Assembly: GCF_003316635.1 (NCBI RefSeq) | Contig: NZ_QNQP01000005.1 | Location: 163,555-227,554 of the forward strand | Source: Roseovarius dicentrarchi | GTDB lineage: Bacteria; Pseudomonadota; Alphaproteobacteria; Rhodobacterales; Rhodobacteraceae | Direction of reading: 5' to 3' | DNA: 64,000 nucleotides | In this document: positions 1 through 8,054 of the stretch, in pieces | Numbering within the stretch: the first letter of the stretch is position 1 | Layout: every line of letters begins with the position of its first letter | Made by a program: the position numbers and the translations under genes | Notes under the pieces: generated by a model | Database searches by the model: none | Told to the model about the DNA's origin: nothing | The model's input: the letters and a program-made list of their open reading frames with translations, nothing else

Positions 1-2522
1 GGCGCATCTGCCGAAACCGCGTCTGCGGGGCGCGCCGCCGGGGCGGGCGTCACGGGCGGGGCCGACATTCCGGTGCCGCCCAGAACTTCGCGTATTTTCT
101 GCGCCAGCTCCAGCTGGGTGTAGGGTTTTCCGATCAGCTGCACGCCCGCATCCAGCCGGCCGTCATGCACGATGGAATCCTGTACAAAACCGGAGGTGAA
201 CAGCACCGGCACATCGGGGCGCAACAGTCGCAGCCGCTCGGCCAGCAAGTGGCTGGTGGTCGATCCGGGCATGACCACATCGGTAAACAAAAGGTCGATA
301 TGCTGGCCCGCTTCCAGAATGTCCAACGCGTGATCGGCGTCCGGCGCCTGCACCACGGTATATCCCAGATCCGCCAGCATGTTGACGGCGGTTTCGCGCA
401 CGTCCTCGTCATCCTCGACCAGCAATATCGTCTCGGACCCGCCGGACAGGCCGGCGGCTTGGGGAGTGCGCACCGTCTGCGCGGCCTCGTGCGAGCGGGG
501 CAGATAGATGTTCATCGTGGTGCCAACACCAATCTGGCTGTCCAGCGTGACATGACCGCCCGACTGCTTGGCAAAGCCGTAGACCATCGACAGGCCCAGA
601 CCGGTGCCGTGGCCGTCTTCCTTGGTCGTGAAAAACGGCTCGAAGATCCGCTCGACGGTTTCGGGCGACATGCCGCAGCCGGTATCGGTCACCGCCAGCC
701 TGACATATTGCCCAACCTCCGCGTCGGGATGGGCCTGCGCAAAAGCGGGGTCCAGCTCGGCGTTGCTCAGTGCGACGGTCAGCTTGCCCTGCCCGTCCAT
801 CGCATCGCGCGCGTTGATCGCAAGGTTGAGCAGGGCGTTTTCCATGCTGTGCGGGTCAACACTTGTGGTCCACAGATCCTCGTCAAAATGCGTCTCCAGC
901 TCGATCCCCTCGCCTATGGCGCTGAGCAGGATATCGGACGCCACGCCGAGAAGGCGGCTGAGGTCGGTGACGACGGGCGCAAGCGGCTGCTTGCGCGCAA
1001 AGGACAAAAGCTGTGAAGCCAGCGTTGCGCCGCGTTTGACGCTGCGCATCGCCTGATCCAGTTGCGCACGGCCGGGCGCCTCGTCTGGCATGCCGCGCGT
1101 CGCAAGCTGCAAATTGCCCATGATAACCTGAAGCAGGTTGTTGAAATCATGCGCAATGCCGCCCGCGAGGCTGCCAACTGCCTCCAGCTTCTGGCTTTGC
1201 CGCAAGGCTGCGTTCAGCTCCTCCAGCTCGCGGTTGCGCTTGGCCACGCGTGCCTCCAGCGTCGCGTTCAGCTTGGCAATCTCGGCCTCGGTATTCTTGC
1301 GGTCCTCGATATCGGTGTTGGTTCCGACCCAGCCGGTCACCGCGCCGCCGGGGTCGCGCAGGGGCAAGGCGCGCACGATATGCCAGCGATATGTGCCGTC
1401 ATGTTTGCGAATGCGGAATTCGGCCTCATAGGCCTGGCCCTGCTCCAGCGCGGCGGCCCACTGGCCGGCTGCTGCGTCCAGGTCATCGGGATGCAGCACG
1501 CGTATCCACTGCGCGCCGTACAGATCACCCCGTTTGTAACCGGTGAAGTCATACAGCCGCTCGTTCAGCCAATCCAGCCCACCGTTTTTGGCCGCTGTCC
1601 AGACATGCACCGGCATCGTTTGTGCCATTGTGCGAAACTTTTCCCGCGCCGCCGTCAGCTTGGCTTCGGCGATTTTCTGGCCGGTGACATCATGCCCCTG
1701 CACGAATATTCCCGACGTCGCGCCGGAGGCATCCTTCAGCGGGTGAAATATGAAATCGACAAATCGCTTCTCTGGCGGCCTGTCCGGCGCCGGCTGAATT
1801 TCTGCGGGCATTGCCCGGACGGACACCGGCTCGCCCGATTGGAAGACCTGATCCAGCAGCTCGAAAAAACCCTGCCCCTGAATGTCGGGCAATGCCTCGC
1901 GGACCGGCAGGCCGATGATGTCCTTGCGACCGATGAGGTCGGTATAGGACTGGTTCACGATCCGAAACACATGTTCCGGCCCCTGAACAATCGCCATGAA
2001 ACTGGGCGCCTGATCGAACGTGGACTGGAAAAACTCCGCCATTTCCCCCAGCGCCAGATTTTCCGTTGTCACAGCCTCGGCGCGATGCAGCAGCTCGGCC
2101 TGGCGGGAAATACCGTCAAAATTCGCCACCTGTTCGCCGCGATACAGATCGGTCACATCGGCGGTGTTTTGCAAAATGTACTCGACCCGGCCTTCTGCGT
2201 CCGAAATGGGGGTGTGCGTCACGCTCCAGTATCGCGCGGTCAGGGGACCGTTTGCCGTTTTGATCGGATAGGGGATCAGGGCCAGATGATCGGCCTGCCC
2301 GGTTGTCAGCACGCGGCGCAGCGATGCGCGCAGCATCTGATCCGATACAGACTCCGCAGGCGCCGGAAACGCCTCGGTCAGCAGGCGGCCGATGATGTCA
2401 TCGCGGCTGCGATCCGTCACATCGAGATAAGCGTCATTGGCCCAGATTATTCGCAAATCCGGATCAAGAAGCATGTAAGGTGTCGGCGCCTTTTCAAAAA
2501 GCGCGTCCAGATCAATCTGCAT
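1..2522 (-). CDS. PAS-domain hybrid sensor histidine kinase with C-terminal receiver (3' end outside window)
   Basis: Reading the minus strand from an ATG at 2522 gives an open frame of about 840 residues that leaves the window, so the C-terminus is missing. The N-terminal half contains several PAS/PAC-like sensory segments (first one beginning [19 protein letters not shown]) and no convincing membrane span, so it is probably cytosolic. A short coiled coil precedes the phosphoacceptor box [12 protein letters not shown] (around 1130-1160), an ATPase domain with DTGCGMS and [11 protein letters not shown], and a receiver domain with acidic pair DD near 408-413 and phospho-site TDVVMPG. The HDFNNLL kinase family usually signals through its own receiver or an unlinked regulator. 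It lies 132 bp downstream of the DUF2478 gene on the same strand, so it may be transcribed with the molybdoenzyme operon; its signal is unknown. Confidence 0.9.
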   Translation of the reverse strand, partial: MQIDLDALFEKAPTPYMLLDPDLRIIWANDAYLDVTDRSRDDIIGRLLTEAFPAPAESVSDQMLRASLRRVLTTGQADHLALIPYPIKTANGPLTARYWSVTHTPISDAEGRVEYILQNTADVTDLYRGEQVANFDGISRQAELLHRAEAVTTENLALGEMAEFFQSTFDQAPSFMAIVQGPEHVFRIVNQSYTDLIGRKDIIGLPVREALPDIQGQGFFELLDQVFQSGEPVSVRAMPAEIQPAPDRPPEKRFVDFIFHPLKDASGATSGIFVQGHDVTGQKIAEAKLTAAREKFRTMAQTMPVHVWTAAKNGGLDWLNERLYDFTGYKRGDLYGAQWIRVLHPDDLDAAAGQWAAALEQGQAYEAEFRIRKHDGTYRWHIVRALPLRDPGGAVTGWVGTNTDIEDRKNTEAEIAKLNATLEARVAKRNRELEELNAALRQSQKLEAVGSLAGGIAHDFNNLLQVIMGNLQLATRGMPDEAPGRAQLDQAMRSVKRGATLASQLLSFARKQPLAPVVTDLSRLLGVASDILLSAIGEGIELETHFDEDLWTTSVDPHSMENALLNLAINARDAMDGQGKLTVALSNAELDPAFAQAHPDAEVGQYVRLAVTDTGCGMSPETVERIFEPFFTTKEDGHGTGLGLSMVYGFAKQSGGHVTLDSQIGVGTTMNIYLPRSHEAAQTVRTPQAAGLSGGSETILLVEDDEDVRETAVNMLADLGYTVVQAPDADHALDILEAGQHIDLLFTDVVMPGSTTSHLLAERLRLLRPDVPVLFTSGFVQDSIVHDGRLDAGVQLIGKPYTQLELAQKIREVLGGTGMSAPPVTPAPAARPADAVSADA

Positions 2523-2654
2523 GGCCGGGTCCACAGCTTTTGTTTACTGCGTAGCGGCACACCCGTTTCCTGACAAGAGGAAGTGTGCGCCGGTTGCGGG
2601 GCAATCCGGCAAAACATGCAATCCATATCGATCGGCATGGGCGCTGGGCCGGTA

Positions 2655-3182
2655 TCACGCGGCGTCGCGCGCCTGCCGCGTTTGATGGAACCACGTCAGA
2701 ACGGCGTCGTGGGTCATTGGTAAATCACAGGCAAGCCCGTCGCCAAATTCGGCCCATGCCTCCTGATAGGTTGGGCGCACGGCCATCAGCACCGGCACCT
2801 CCAGCGCCATCGCCTTGCCGATCAGATCGCGAAAACCGCGCCCCTCTGCCTCGCCGCGCCCAAACCGGTTGAGGATCAGCAGATCCGCCCCCTGCTCCAG
2901 CTCGGCCTCGATAAAGGTCGAGCAGTCGGCCAGCGCGCCGGGATGCAATCGGCACCCGCGCGAGCCATTGCCGAGCGGCTGCGAGATGCGAAAGACCCGG
3001 CCCGATCCCAGCGTCGTCAGGTCCATATCGGCGCAGTGACATTCGCCGCCCTCGGCGCCGCGGGTTTGCAGTGCGCCGCGCACGCGGATGCCCGTCCGGG
3101 CCAGCGTCTGGGCAATCTCGCCCAGAAATCCGTCAATATCGCCATGCTCGAGTCGCACGGCGGCCAGTGGAAAAACGCTCAT
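2655..3182 (-). CDS. DUF2478 family protein linked to molybdenum enzymes
   Basis: The product is about 175 residues from the ATG at 3182, which overlaps the moeA stop codon by one base (TGATG), so translation is probably coupled. An upstream ATG at 3215 lies inside moeA and is less likely. Family hallmarks include RVRGALQTRG, CADMDLTTLGSG, a Cys-rich middle with GCRLHPGAL, and a LLILNRFGRGEAEGRG segment in which N-R-F-G matches the usual NKFG nucleotide-binding-like motif. DUF2478 members recur next to molybdate transport and DMSO/TMAO reductase genes in alphaproteobacteria, but their biochemical role is not established. Position directly after moeA and the molybdoenzyme fits a role in cofactor supply, which is inference. 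Confidence 0.8.
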   Translation of the reverse strand: MSVFPLAAVRLEHGDIDGFLGEIAQTLARTGIRVRGALQTRGAEGGECHCADMDLTTLGSGRVFRISQPLGNGSRGCRLHPGALADCSTFIEAELEQGADLLILNRFGRGEAEGRGFRDLIGKAMALEVPVLMAVRPTYQEAWAEFGDGLACDLPMTHDAVLTWFHQTRQARDAA

Positions 3183-4456
3183 CACAGATCTCCTGTAGGG
3201 CAAAGCGGGCGCCACATCAAAGGCGCGCCGAAGGATATGCTACTGCACTCTGGCGGCACAATCGCCAGACCATCCGCACCGGCAAGCGGCAGCAAGGTGG
3301 CCGATACGCTGCGGCCCAGACGCTCCAGCACCGGCAGGCCGGCGGGGGTGTAGGCGTTCAGGCGCACCGGGAACACCTCGGCCCGGCCCGCCTTGCGCGT
3401 CCAGTCAAAGCCCGCGATCGCAGGCACAGGCGCAAAGGGCGCAGGCCGCGCGCCCAGCAGCTGGGCCAGTTGCGGCAGCACGAACATATGAAACCCCACA
3501 TGCACCGCAAAGGGATTGCCCGGCAGGCCGGTAAATGCGGCATCGCGCAGGCGGCCAAACATCACCGGCTTGCCCGGCTTCAGCGCCACGCGCCAGCCCT
3601 CCACCACGCCGCCCGCGGCCGTCAGGGCCGCGCGGATGTGATCCTTGCCGCCCATGGAAACCGCGCCGGAGGACACGATCAGATCATGGGCATCGCCCAG
3701 CCCGTGCAGCATGGCGGCGGTGGCCTCCACATCATCGGGCAGGATGCCCAGATCGGTGACATCCGCCCCGGCCTGCCGCGCCAGCGCCAGCAGCATGGGA
3801 CGGTTCGCATCCGGGATCTGGCCCGGCGCGCGCGGACCGCTGCGCAGCTCGTCCCCGGTCGAAAATACGGCGACGCGCGGTTTGCGCAGAACGTCCACAG
3901 CCGCGATCCCGTTGGCCGCAAGCAGGCCGATATGATGTGCCGCGATGCGCGTATTGGCCCGCAGCAGCACCTGCCCCGCGTCCTGTTCGCTGCCCCGGCG
4001 GCGGATATTATCGCCCGGCGCGGGGGGCGCTGCAAAGTGAACCTTGTCACCCTTGTCGATGCACGCCTCGACCATGGCCACCGCATCCGCGCCCTTGGGT
4101 AGCGGCGCGCCGGTATAGATCCGCAGCGCGGCGCCGCCGGGCAGATCGCGCGGCGGATCGCCTGCGGCAACCGTTCCGGCGACCGGCAGGCAGCAGCGCC
4201 CCGCCAGATCAGACAGGCGCAGCGCAAAGCCATCCATTGCGGAATTTTCAAAAAACGGCAGCGCCTCGGCGGCACAGACGGATGCGCCGGTCGTGCGGCC
4301 CGGCGCATGTTCCAGCGAAACTGTTTGAGTGTCCGTGATCGGCGCGACCTGCGCCAGCGCGCGGTCCAGCGCGCTTGCCACGCTCATCATCGGGGCCGCA
4401 TCAGAGAGGCTGTCACAGCTACAGCCGCCATGCGCGGCCAGGGGACTAATGTGCAT
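3182..4456 (-). CDS. moeA: Molybdopterin molybdenumtransferase MoeA
   Basis: A 424-residue cytosolic enzyme that inserts molybdate into adenylylated molybdopterin, the last common step of molybdenum cofactor synthesis. Seen here are the MoeA signatures ENSAMDGFALR, the TGAPLPKGADAVAMVE loop, the substrate-domain motif FSTGDEL, SSGAVSMGGKD, and GLPGNPFAVHVGF. The length is normal for the family. A GGGAGAGG ribosome site precedes the ATG. It is the second gene after the torA-like reductase on the same strand, separated by a hairpin at 4520-4548, and is coupled to the DUF2478 gene. The genome may hold another moeA; the placement suggests a copy dedicated to the reductase, which is inference. Confidence 0.95.
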   Translation of the reverse strand: MHISPLAAHGGCSCDSLSDAAPMMSVASALDRALAQVAPITDTQTVSLEHAPGRTTGASVCAAEALPFFENSAMDGFALRLSDLAGRCCLPVAGTVAAGDPPRDLPGGAALRIYTGAPLPKGADAVAMVEACIDKGDKVHFAAPPAPGDNIRRRGSEQDAGQVLLRANTRIAAHHIGLLAANGIAAVDVLRKPRVAVFSTGDELRSGPRAPGQIPDANRPMLLALARQAGADVTDLGILPDDVEATAAMLHGLGDAHDLIVSSGAVSMGGKDHIRAALTAAGGVVEGWRVALKPGKPVMFGRLRDAAFTGLPGNPFAVHVGFHMFVLPQLAQLLGARPAPFAPVPAIAGFDWTRKAGRAEVFPVRLNAYTPAGLPVLERLGRSVSATLLPLAGADGLAIVPPECSSISFGAPLMWRPLCPTGDL

Positions 4457-4519
4457 CCGTCCTCTCCCTGATATTGCGGGGCATGAGTTTTCCGGGGTGG
4501 TCGCTGGTCGTTTATCAAA

Positions 4520-4548
4520 TCGGGGGGCCGCAGTGTACGGCCCCCCGA
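4520..4548 (-). terminator. Hairpin between torA-like gene and moeA
   Basis: Arms TCGGGGGGCCG and CGGCCCCCCGA pair perfectly over 11 bp with a 7-nt loop. On the minus strand the stem is followed by TTTGATAAACG, a weak T-run. It could end or attenuate transcription after the reductase gene, leaving partial read-through into moeA. Confidence 0.65.
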
Positions 4549-4565
4549 ATGTTGCTGTCCGCGCC

Positions 4566-7235
4566 TTAGCTGGCGTCGGAGGCGTTCATCATCAGGTACT
4601 CTTTCACCAGATCAGCCTCGGCTTCGTTGAAACCGGCACGCGGGAACATCGAAGGCATGATGCCGTTCCACTGCTGCTTGGAGAAGTGGGTCACTTCGCG
4701 CGGCGCGTGGCAGACTGTGCAACGCTCGTAATACAGCTTCTCGCCCGGTCCCATATCGGCATAGAGATTTTCGGTCAGCGCATAGATCCGGTCCAGCTCC
4801 AGCTTGTCCTGATCGATTTCCGCCAGCTCGTAATCCTCGATGATCGCCGGCTTTTCATACGCCTGGTTCGGACCTTCGGGGTCTTCGCATTTGCGCATGG
4901 AGCACAGCGTGGTGTTCGCTGTAGTCGCCTGCGCCAGACCCGAAGAGGGCTGTGTCGAGGTCAGGAAGTTGACCAGGCCCGAGTTGCAGCGCCCCTTGCT
5001 GTCCAGCGACGGCCATGCGCCCTCGTAGATCGACACCACGCCCGGCATGATTTCATCGCTGATCACAGCACCGGCGATCACCGTGCCGCGATCGTTGTAC
5101 AGCTCGACCAGATCACCTTCTTCGATGCCGCGCGATGCGGCGTCCTCGGTGTTGATGCGCACAGGCTCGCGGCCCTGGATCTTGTAAAGCTCGCGCAGGT
5201 TCTTGGACTGGTCCATCTGGCTGTGCAGGCGGAACCACGGGTGGGGCGACACGACGTGCAACTGGCCTTCCTTGGCGTTGCCCAGATATTCGTGCTTTTC
5301 CATCCACATCGGCATGCCGGGCATGTCTTCGATGTCGAGCTTGGCGAAGTCTTCGCAGAACATCTCGATCTTGCCGGAAGTGGTGTGCAACGGGGAGCCT
5401 TCGGGGTCGTTGTAGAATTCGCTGTGGCGCGTCCACTTGTGCGCGGCCTCCGGCACCTCCTGGCGGGCATAGCCCTTTTCCCAGAAATCCTCGAACGAGG
5501 TATGCTTGGCCGCATCTGTCGCCTCATAGGCAAGGCGGATGTGGTACATCTTTTCCTCGCCTTCGGTGAACGGCATCCACAGATCCAGCTTGTCGGCAAG
5601 ACCTTCGAAGATCTCGTAATCGGGCAGGCTGTCGCCGAGCGGCTCGATCACCTTCTTCATCGCGTAGATCTTGTCGTTGGAATAGGTGCCGCCGACACTG
5701 ATGTCGTCCTGCTCCAGCGTCGAGGCCGCGGGCATCACGATATCGGCCCAGCGCGTTGCGGCTGTCCACCACACATCGACGCTGATGATGGTTTCGACCT
5801 TCTCCAGCGCACGGATCAGGCGGTTTGTGTCCTGCTGGTGCGACATGAAGTTGTTGCCGGAGTTGAAGACAACCTTGACGTCGGGATAGGTGTGCGTGTT
5901 GCCGTTGTAGAACACCTGCTTGCCGGGGTTTTCCAGCATGTCGGTGATGCGGCTGGCGGGGCACACGGTTTTGACAAAGTTACGGCCCTGCGACATGCCC
6001 ACCGGCGTTGCCTTGCCCGATTGCGGCATACCGCCGCCACCATAGTGCCAGGAGAAGCCGACGCCGCTGCCCGGCTTGCCGATCTTGCCTGTCAGCGCGG
6101 CAAAGTTGATGATGGCCCAGTGGGTCATCTCGCCGTGCTGGGCGCGTTGCAGCGACCATGCGCCGGCAATGTTGGTGTTCGATTTGGCGAACAATTCGGC
6201 CATTTCGCGGATCTTGGCCGCGTCGATGCCGGTGATCTCGGACGCCCATTCGGGTGTCTTCGGGGTGCCGTCATCCTCGCCCTTGACGTAGGCGATCCAC
6301 TTGTCGGCGCCGACAGTGTATTTGTCCATGTAAGCGCGGTCTTCCAAGCCTTCGGCCAGCACGTGGTTGGCCATGGCGCAGAACAGCGCAACGTCGGTGT
6401 TGGGAACAATGCGCACCCACTCGGCGCCCAGAACCGCGTCCGAGGCGGTTTTCTGCGGGTTGATCGAGATGAATTTCACGCCCGCGTCGCGGATCATTTC
6501 CCAGCGCGACGACATGTCGTGGTCTGCCACGGTGAATTCAATCCGGTTGTTCTTGACCGGATCGCAGCCGACCAGAACGAACACTTCGCATTCGTCGCGG
6601 ATCGTCTCCCACGCGGACTGGGGTGAATAGACTTCCATATCACCGATGATATGGGGCAGCGAGACCTGGCTGGCGCCGGCAGACCAGTCCCCGGCGGTGT
6701 TGGTGCAGCCGCCGATCAGGTTGATCAAACGGCCCTGAAGAACGTTGGGGCGGAAGCTGCCCGCGTTCGACCAGCCACCATAGGAGGAGCTGAAGATCGC
6801 CTCGTTGCCGTGGTTGACGGCAGTGTCCAGCAGCGCCTTGGCCGCCAGGCTCCAGACGGTGTCCCAGTCGACCTTGACGTATTCTTCCTTGCCGCGCAGC
6901 TCGGGCTTGATGTCGCCTGTCTCCCAGCCTTCCAGATAGGATTTGCGCACCATGGGATAGTTGATGCGGGACTTGTCGTAGGTCCGGTCCATGATGCCCA
7001 GCTGCATCATGGATGTCGGACGCTTGTCCACCGCTTCGGCGGTATCCACTTCGATCATTTCGCCGTCCCGCACGATCGCATGGAACGAGCCGAAGTGAGA
7101 CGCGTGGAAAATACGTTCCCGGTACGAGTTGGGGTCGATAAACGCCTGAGCGGTTTTGCTCATGGCCCCGGTTGCGCCGATTGCGGCAGCGGTGCCTTGC
7201 AAAAATGCGCGGCGGGATGGCTTTTGGAATGACAT
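4566..7235 (-). CDS. torA: TMAO/DMSO reductase-family molybdoenzyme fused to C-terminal cytochrome c domain
   Basis: An 889-residue periplasmic oxidoreductase. It starts at an ATG with a perfect AAGGAGG site and carries a Tat signal (SRRAFLQGTAAAIG, cleaved near AQA). The body aligns by eye with TorA/DorA/BisC: HASHFGSFHAIV near the start, SYGGWSNAG (the Ser fits the Mo-ligand position), GDWSAGASQ, GFSWHYGGGGMP, AATRWADIVMPA, and a C-terminal pterin domain with SPHPWFRLHSQ. Enzymes of this family reduce TMAO, DMSO or related N/S-oxides. Unusually, about 85 residues follow the normal end and include a haem-binding CTVCH (about 839-843) and a downstream Met in GIMPSMFPRAG, forming a small class-I cytochrome c. 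That could replace the separate TorC-type donor; no torC or torD is seen nearby. The tor symbol reflects the adjoining TorRST-like genes; substrate is not proven. Confidence 0.88.
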   Translation of the reverse strand: MSFQKPSRRAFLQGTAAAIGATGAMSKTAQAFIDPNSYRERIFHASHFGSFHAIVRDGEMIEVDTAEAVDKRPTSMMQLGIMDRTYDKSRINYPMVRKSYLEGWETGDIKPELRGKEEYVKVDWDTVWSLAAKALLDTAVNHGNEAIFSSSYGGWSNAGSFRPNVLQGRLINLIGGCTNTAGDWSAGASQVSLPHIIGDMEVYSPQSAWETIRDECEVFVLVGCDPVKNNRIEFTVADHDMSSRWEMIRDAGVKFISINPQKTASDAVLGAEWVRIVPNTDVALFCAMANHVLAEGLEDRAYMDKYTVGADKWIAYVKGEDDGTPKTPEWASEITGIDAAKIREMAELFAKSNTNIAGAWSLQRAQHGEMTHWAIINFAALTGKIGKPGSGVGFSWHYGGGGMPQSGKATPVGMSQGRNFVKTVCPASRITDMLENPGKQVFYNGNTHTYPDVKVVFNSGNNFMSHQQDTNRLIRALEKVETIISVDVWWTAATRWADIVMPAASTLEQDDISVGGTYSNDKIYAMKKVIEPLGDSLPDYEIFEGLADKLDLWMPFTEGEEKMYHIRLAYEATDAAKHTSFEDFWEKGYARQEVPEAAHKWTRHSEFYNDPEGSPLHTTSGKIEMFCEDFAKLDIEDMPGMPMWMEKHEYLGNAKEGQLHVVSPHPWFRLHSQMDQSKNLRELYKIQGREPVRINTEDAASRGIEEGDLVELYNDRGTVIAGAVISDEIMPGVVSIYEGAWPSLDSKGRCNSGLVNFLTSTQPSSGLAQATTANTTLCSMRKCEDPEGPNQAYEKPAIIEDYELAEIDQDKLELDRIYALTENLYADMGPGEKLYYERCTVCHAPREVTHFSKQQWNGIMPSMFPRAGFNEAEADLVKEYLMMNASDAS

Positions 7236-7349
7236 GGAAAACCTCCTTGGGTGTATCTTTGATCATCGTTTACCGGCTCTGACCTCACCTTACTTTGATC
7301 TCGGACAATTTGGCTTGTTCGAAGATGTAAAGAAATGTAACCTGCCCTC
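7236..7349. promoter_or_regulatory. Divergent torA/torR promoter region with response-regulator-like direct repeats
   Basis: This 114-bp gap separates the reductase from the divergent response regulator. The hexamer ATGTAA occurs at 7325-7330 and again at 7335-7340, a direct repeat with exactly 10-bp pitch as expected for an OmpR/PhoB-class dimer. CTTTGATC occurs at 7258-7265 and 7293-7300. TTGATCTCGGACAA at 7295-7308 resembles an FNR site only in its left half. Functions are inferred. Confidence 0.45.
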
Positions 7350-8054
7350 ATGGCCCAGCATATCCTGATTGTCGAAGACGACCGCACGACGCGCGTGCGC
7401 CTTGCGACCTATCTGCGCGAACAGGGCCACCGGGTCAGCGAGGCGGCAGATGCCGGCGAGATGGACACGATCATCAGTCAGGACCCGCCGGAGCTGTTGC
7501 TGATCGACATCAATCTTGACGGCAAGGACGGGCTGACCATCACGCGCGAGCAGCGCGCCGTATCGCGCGTCGGTATCATCCTGTTGACTGCCCGCGATGA
7601 CCTGATCGACAAGATTGTCGGGCTGGAAATGGGCGCGGATGATTACGTGACCAAACCCTTTGACAAACGCGAACTGGCGGCGCGGGTGAAAAACCTGCTG
7701 GCCCGCATTGCCGATATCGGGCAGGCGCCGCAGGGCGCGGCGCCGGTCGTCAATTTCGGGCCGTGGTGCTTTGACAGGATCCGCCGCAGGCTGATTTCGG
7801 CCGCGCGGACAGAGGCGCTGACAACGCAGGAATTTGACGTCATGTCGGCCCTCGCCGATCACCCCGGCCAGACGCTCAGCCGCGCCCGGCTGGCCCAGTT
7901 GATGGGCCGCGAGCCGCTGCGCTCAAGCGACCGGATGATTGACGTGGTTGTGGGGCGCCTGCGCAAGAAGCTGGAAAAGGATGCGGCAAATCCAGAGTGG
8001 ATTTTGACCGAACATGGCCAGGGCTATCATTTCGTGGACCCTGAATCGGTCTGA
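7350..8054 (+). CDS. torR: TorR-like OmpR-family response regulator
   Basis: A 234-residue DNA-binding regulator. The receiver domain shows the acidic pair ED-D at residues 9-11, phospho-acceptor Asp53 in LLIDINLDGKDG, Thr in ILLTARDD and Lys in DYVTKPFD. The C-terminal winged helix (from about residue 130) has LTTQEFDVMSALADHPGQ and ends in GQGYHFV, typical of OmpR/PhoB proteins. The gene is divergent from the torA-like reductase and convergent with the TorS-like kinase (28-bp 3' overlap), the same partners as in the E. coli tor system. By analogy it activates the reductase when the inducer is sensed. The ribosome site is weak. Confidence 0.87.
   Translation: MAQHILIVEDDRTTRVRLATYLREQGHRVSEAADAGEMDTIISQDPPELLLIDINLDGKDGLTITREQRAVSRVGIILLTARDDLIDKIVGLEMGADDYVTKPFDKRELAARVKNLLARIADIGQAPQGAAPVVNFGPWCFDRIRRRLISAARTEALTTQEFDVMSALADHPGQTLSRARLAQLMGREPLRSSDRMIDVVVGRLRKKLEKDAANPEWILTEHGQGYHFVDPESV

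Noticed and set aside
4329..6626. Long open frame on the plus strand across the reductase gene
   Set aside because: It is antisense to the torA-like gene, has no recognisable domain, and reflects high-GC third-position bias.
7295..7308. FNR-type site TTGAT-N4-ATCAA before the reductase
   Set aside because: The left half matches but the right half GACAA fits only three of five positions.
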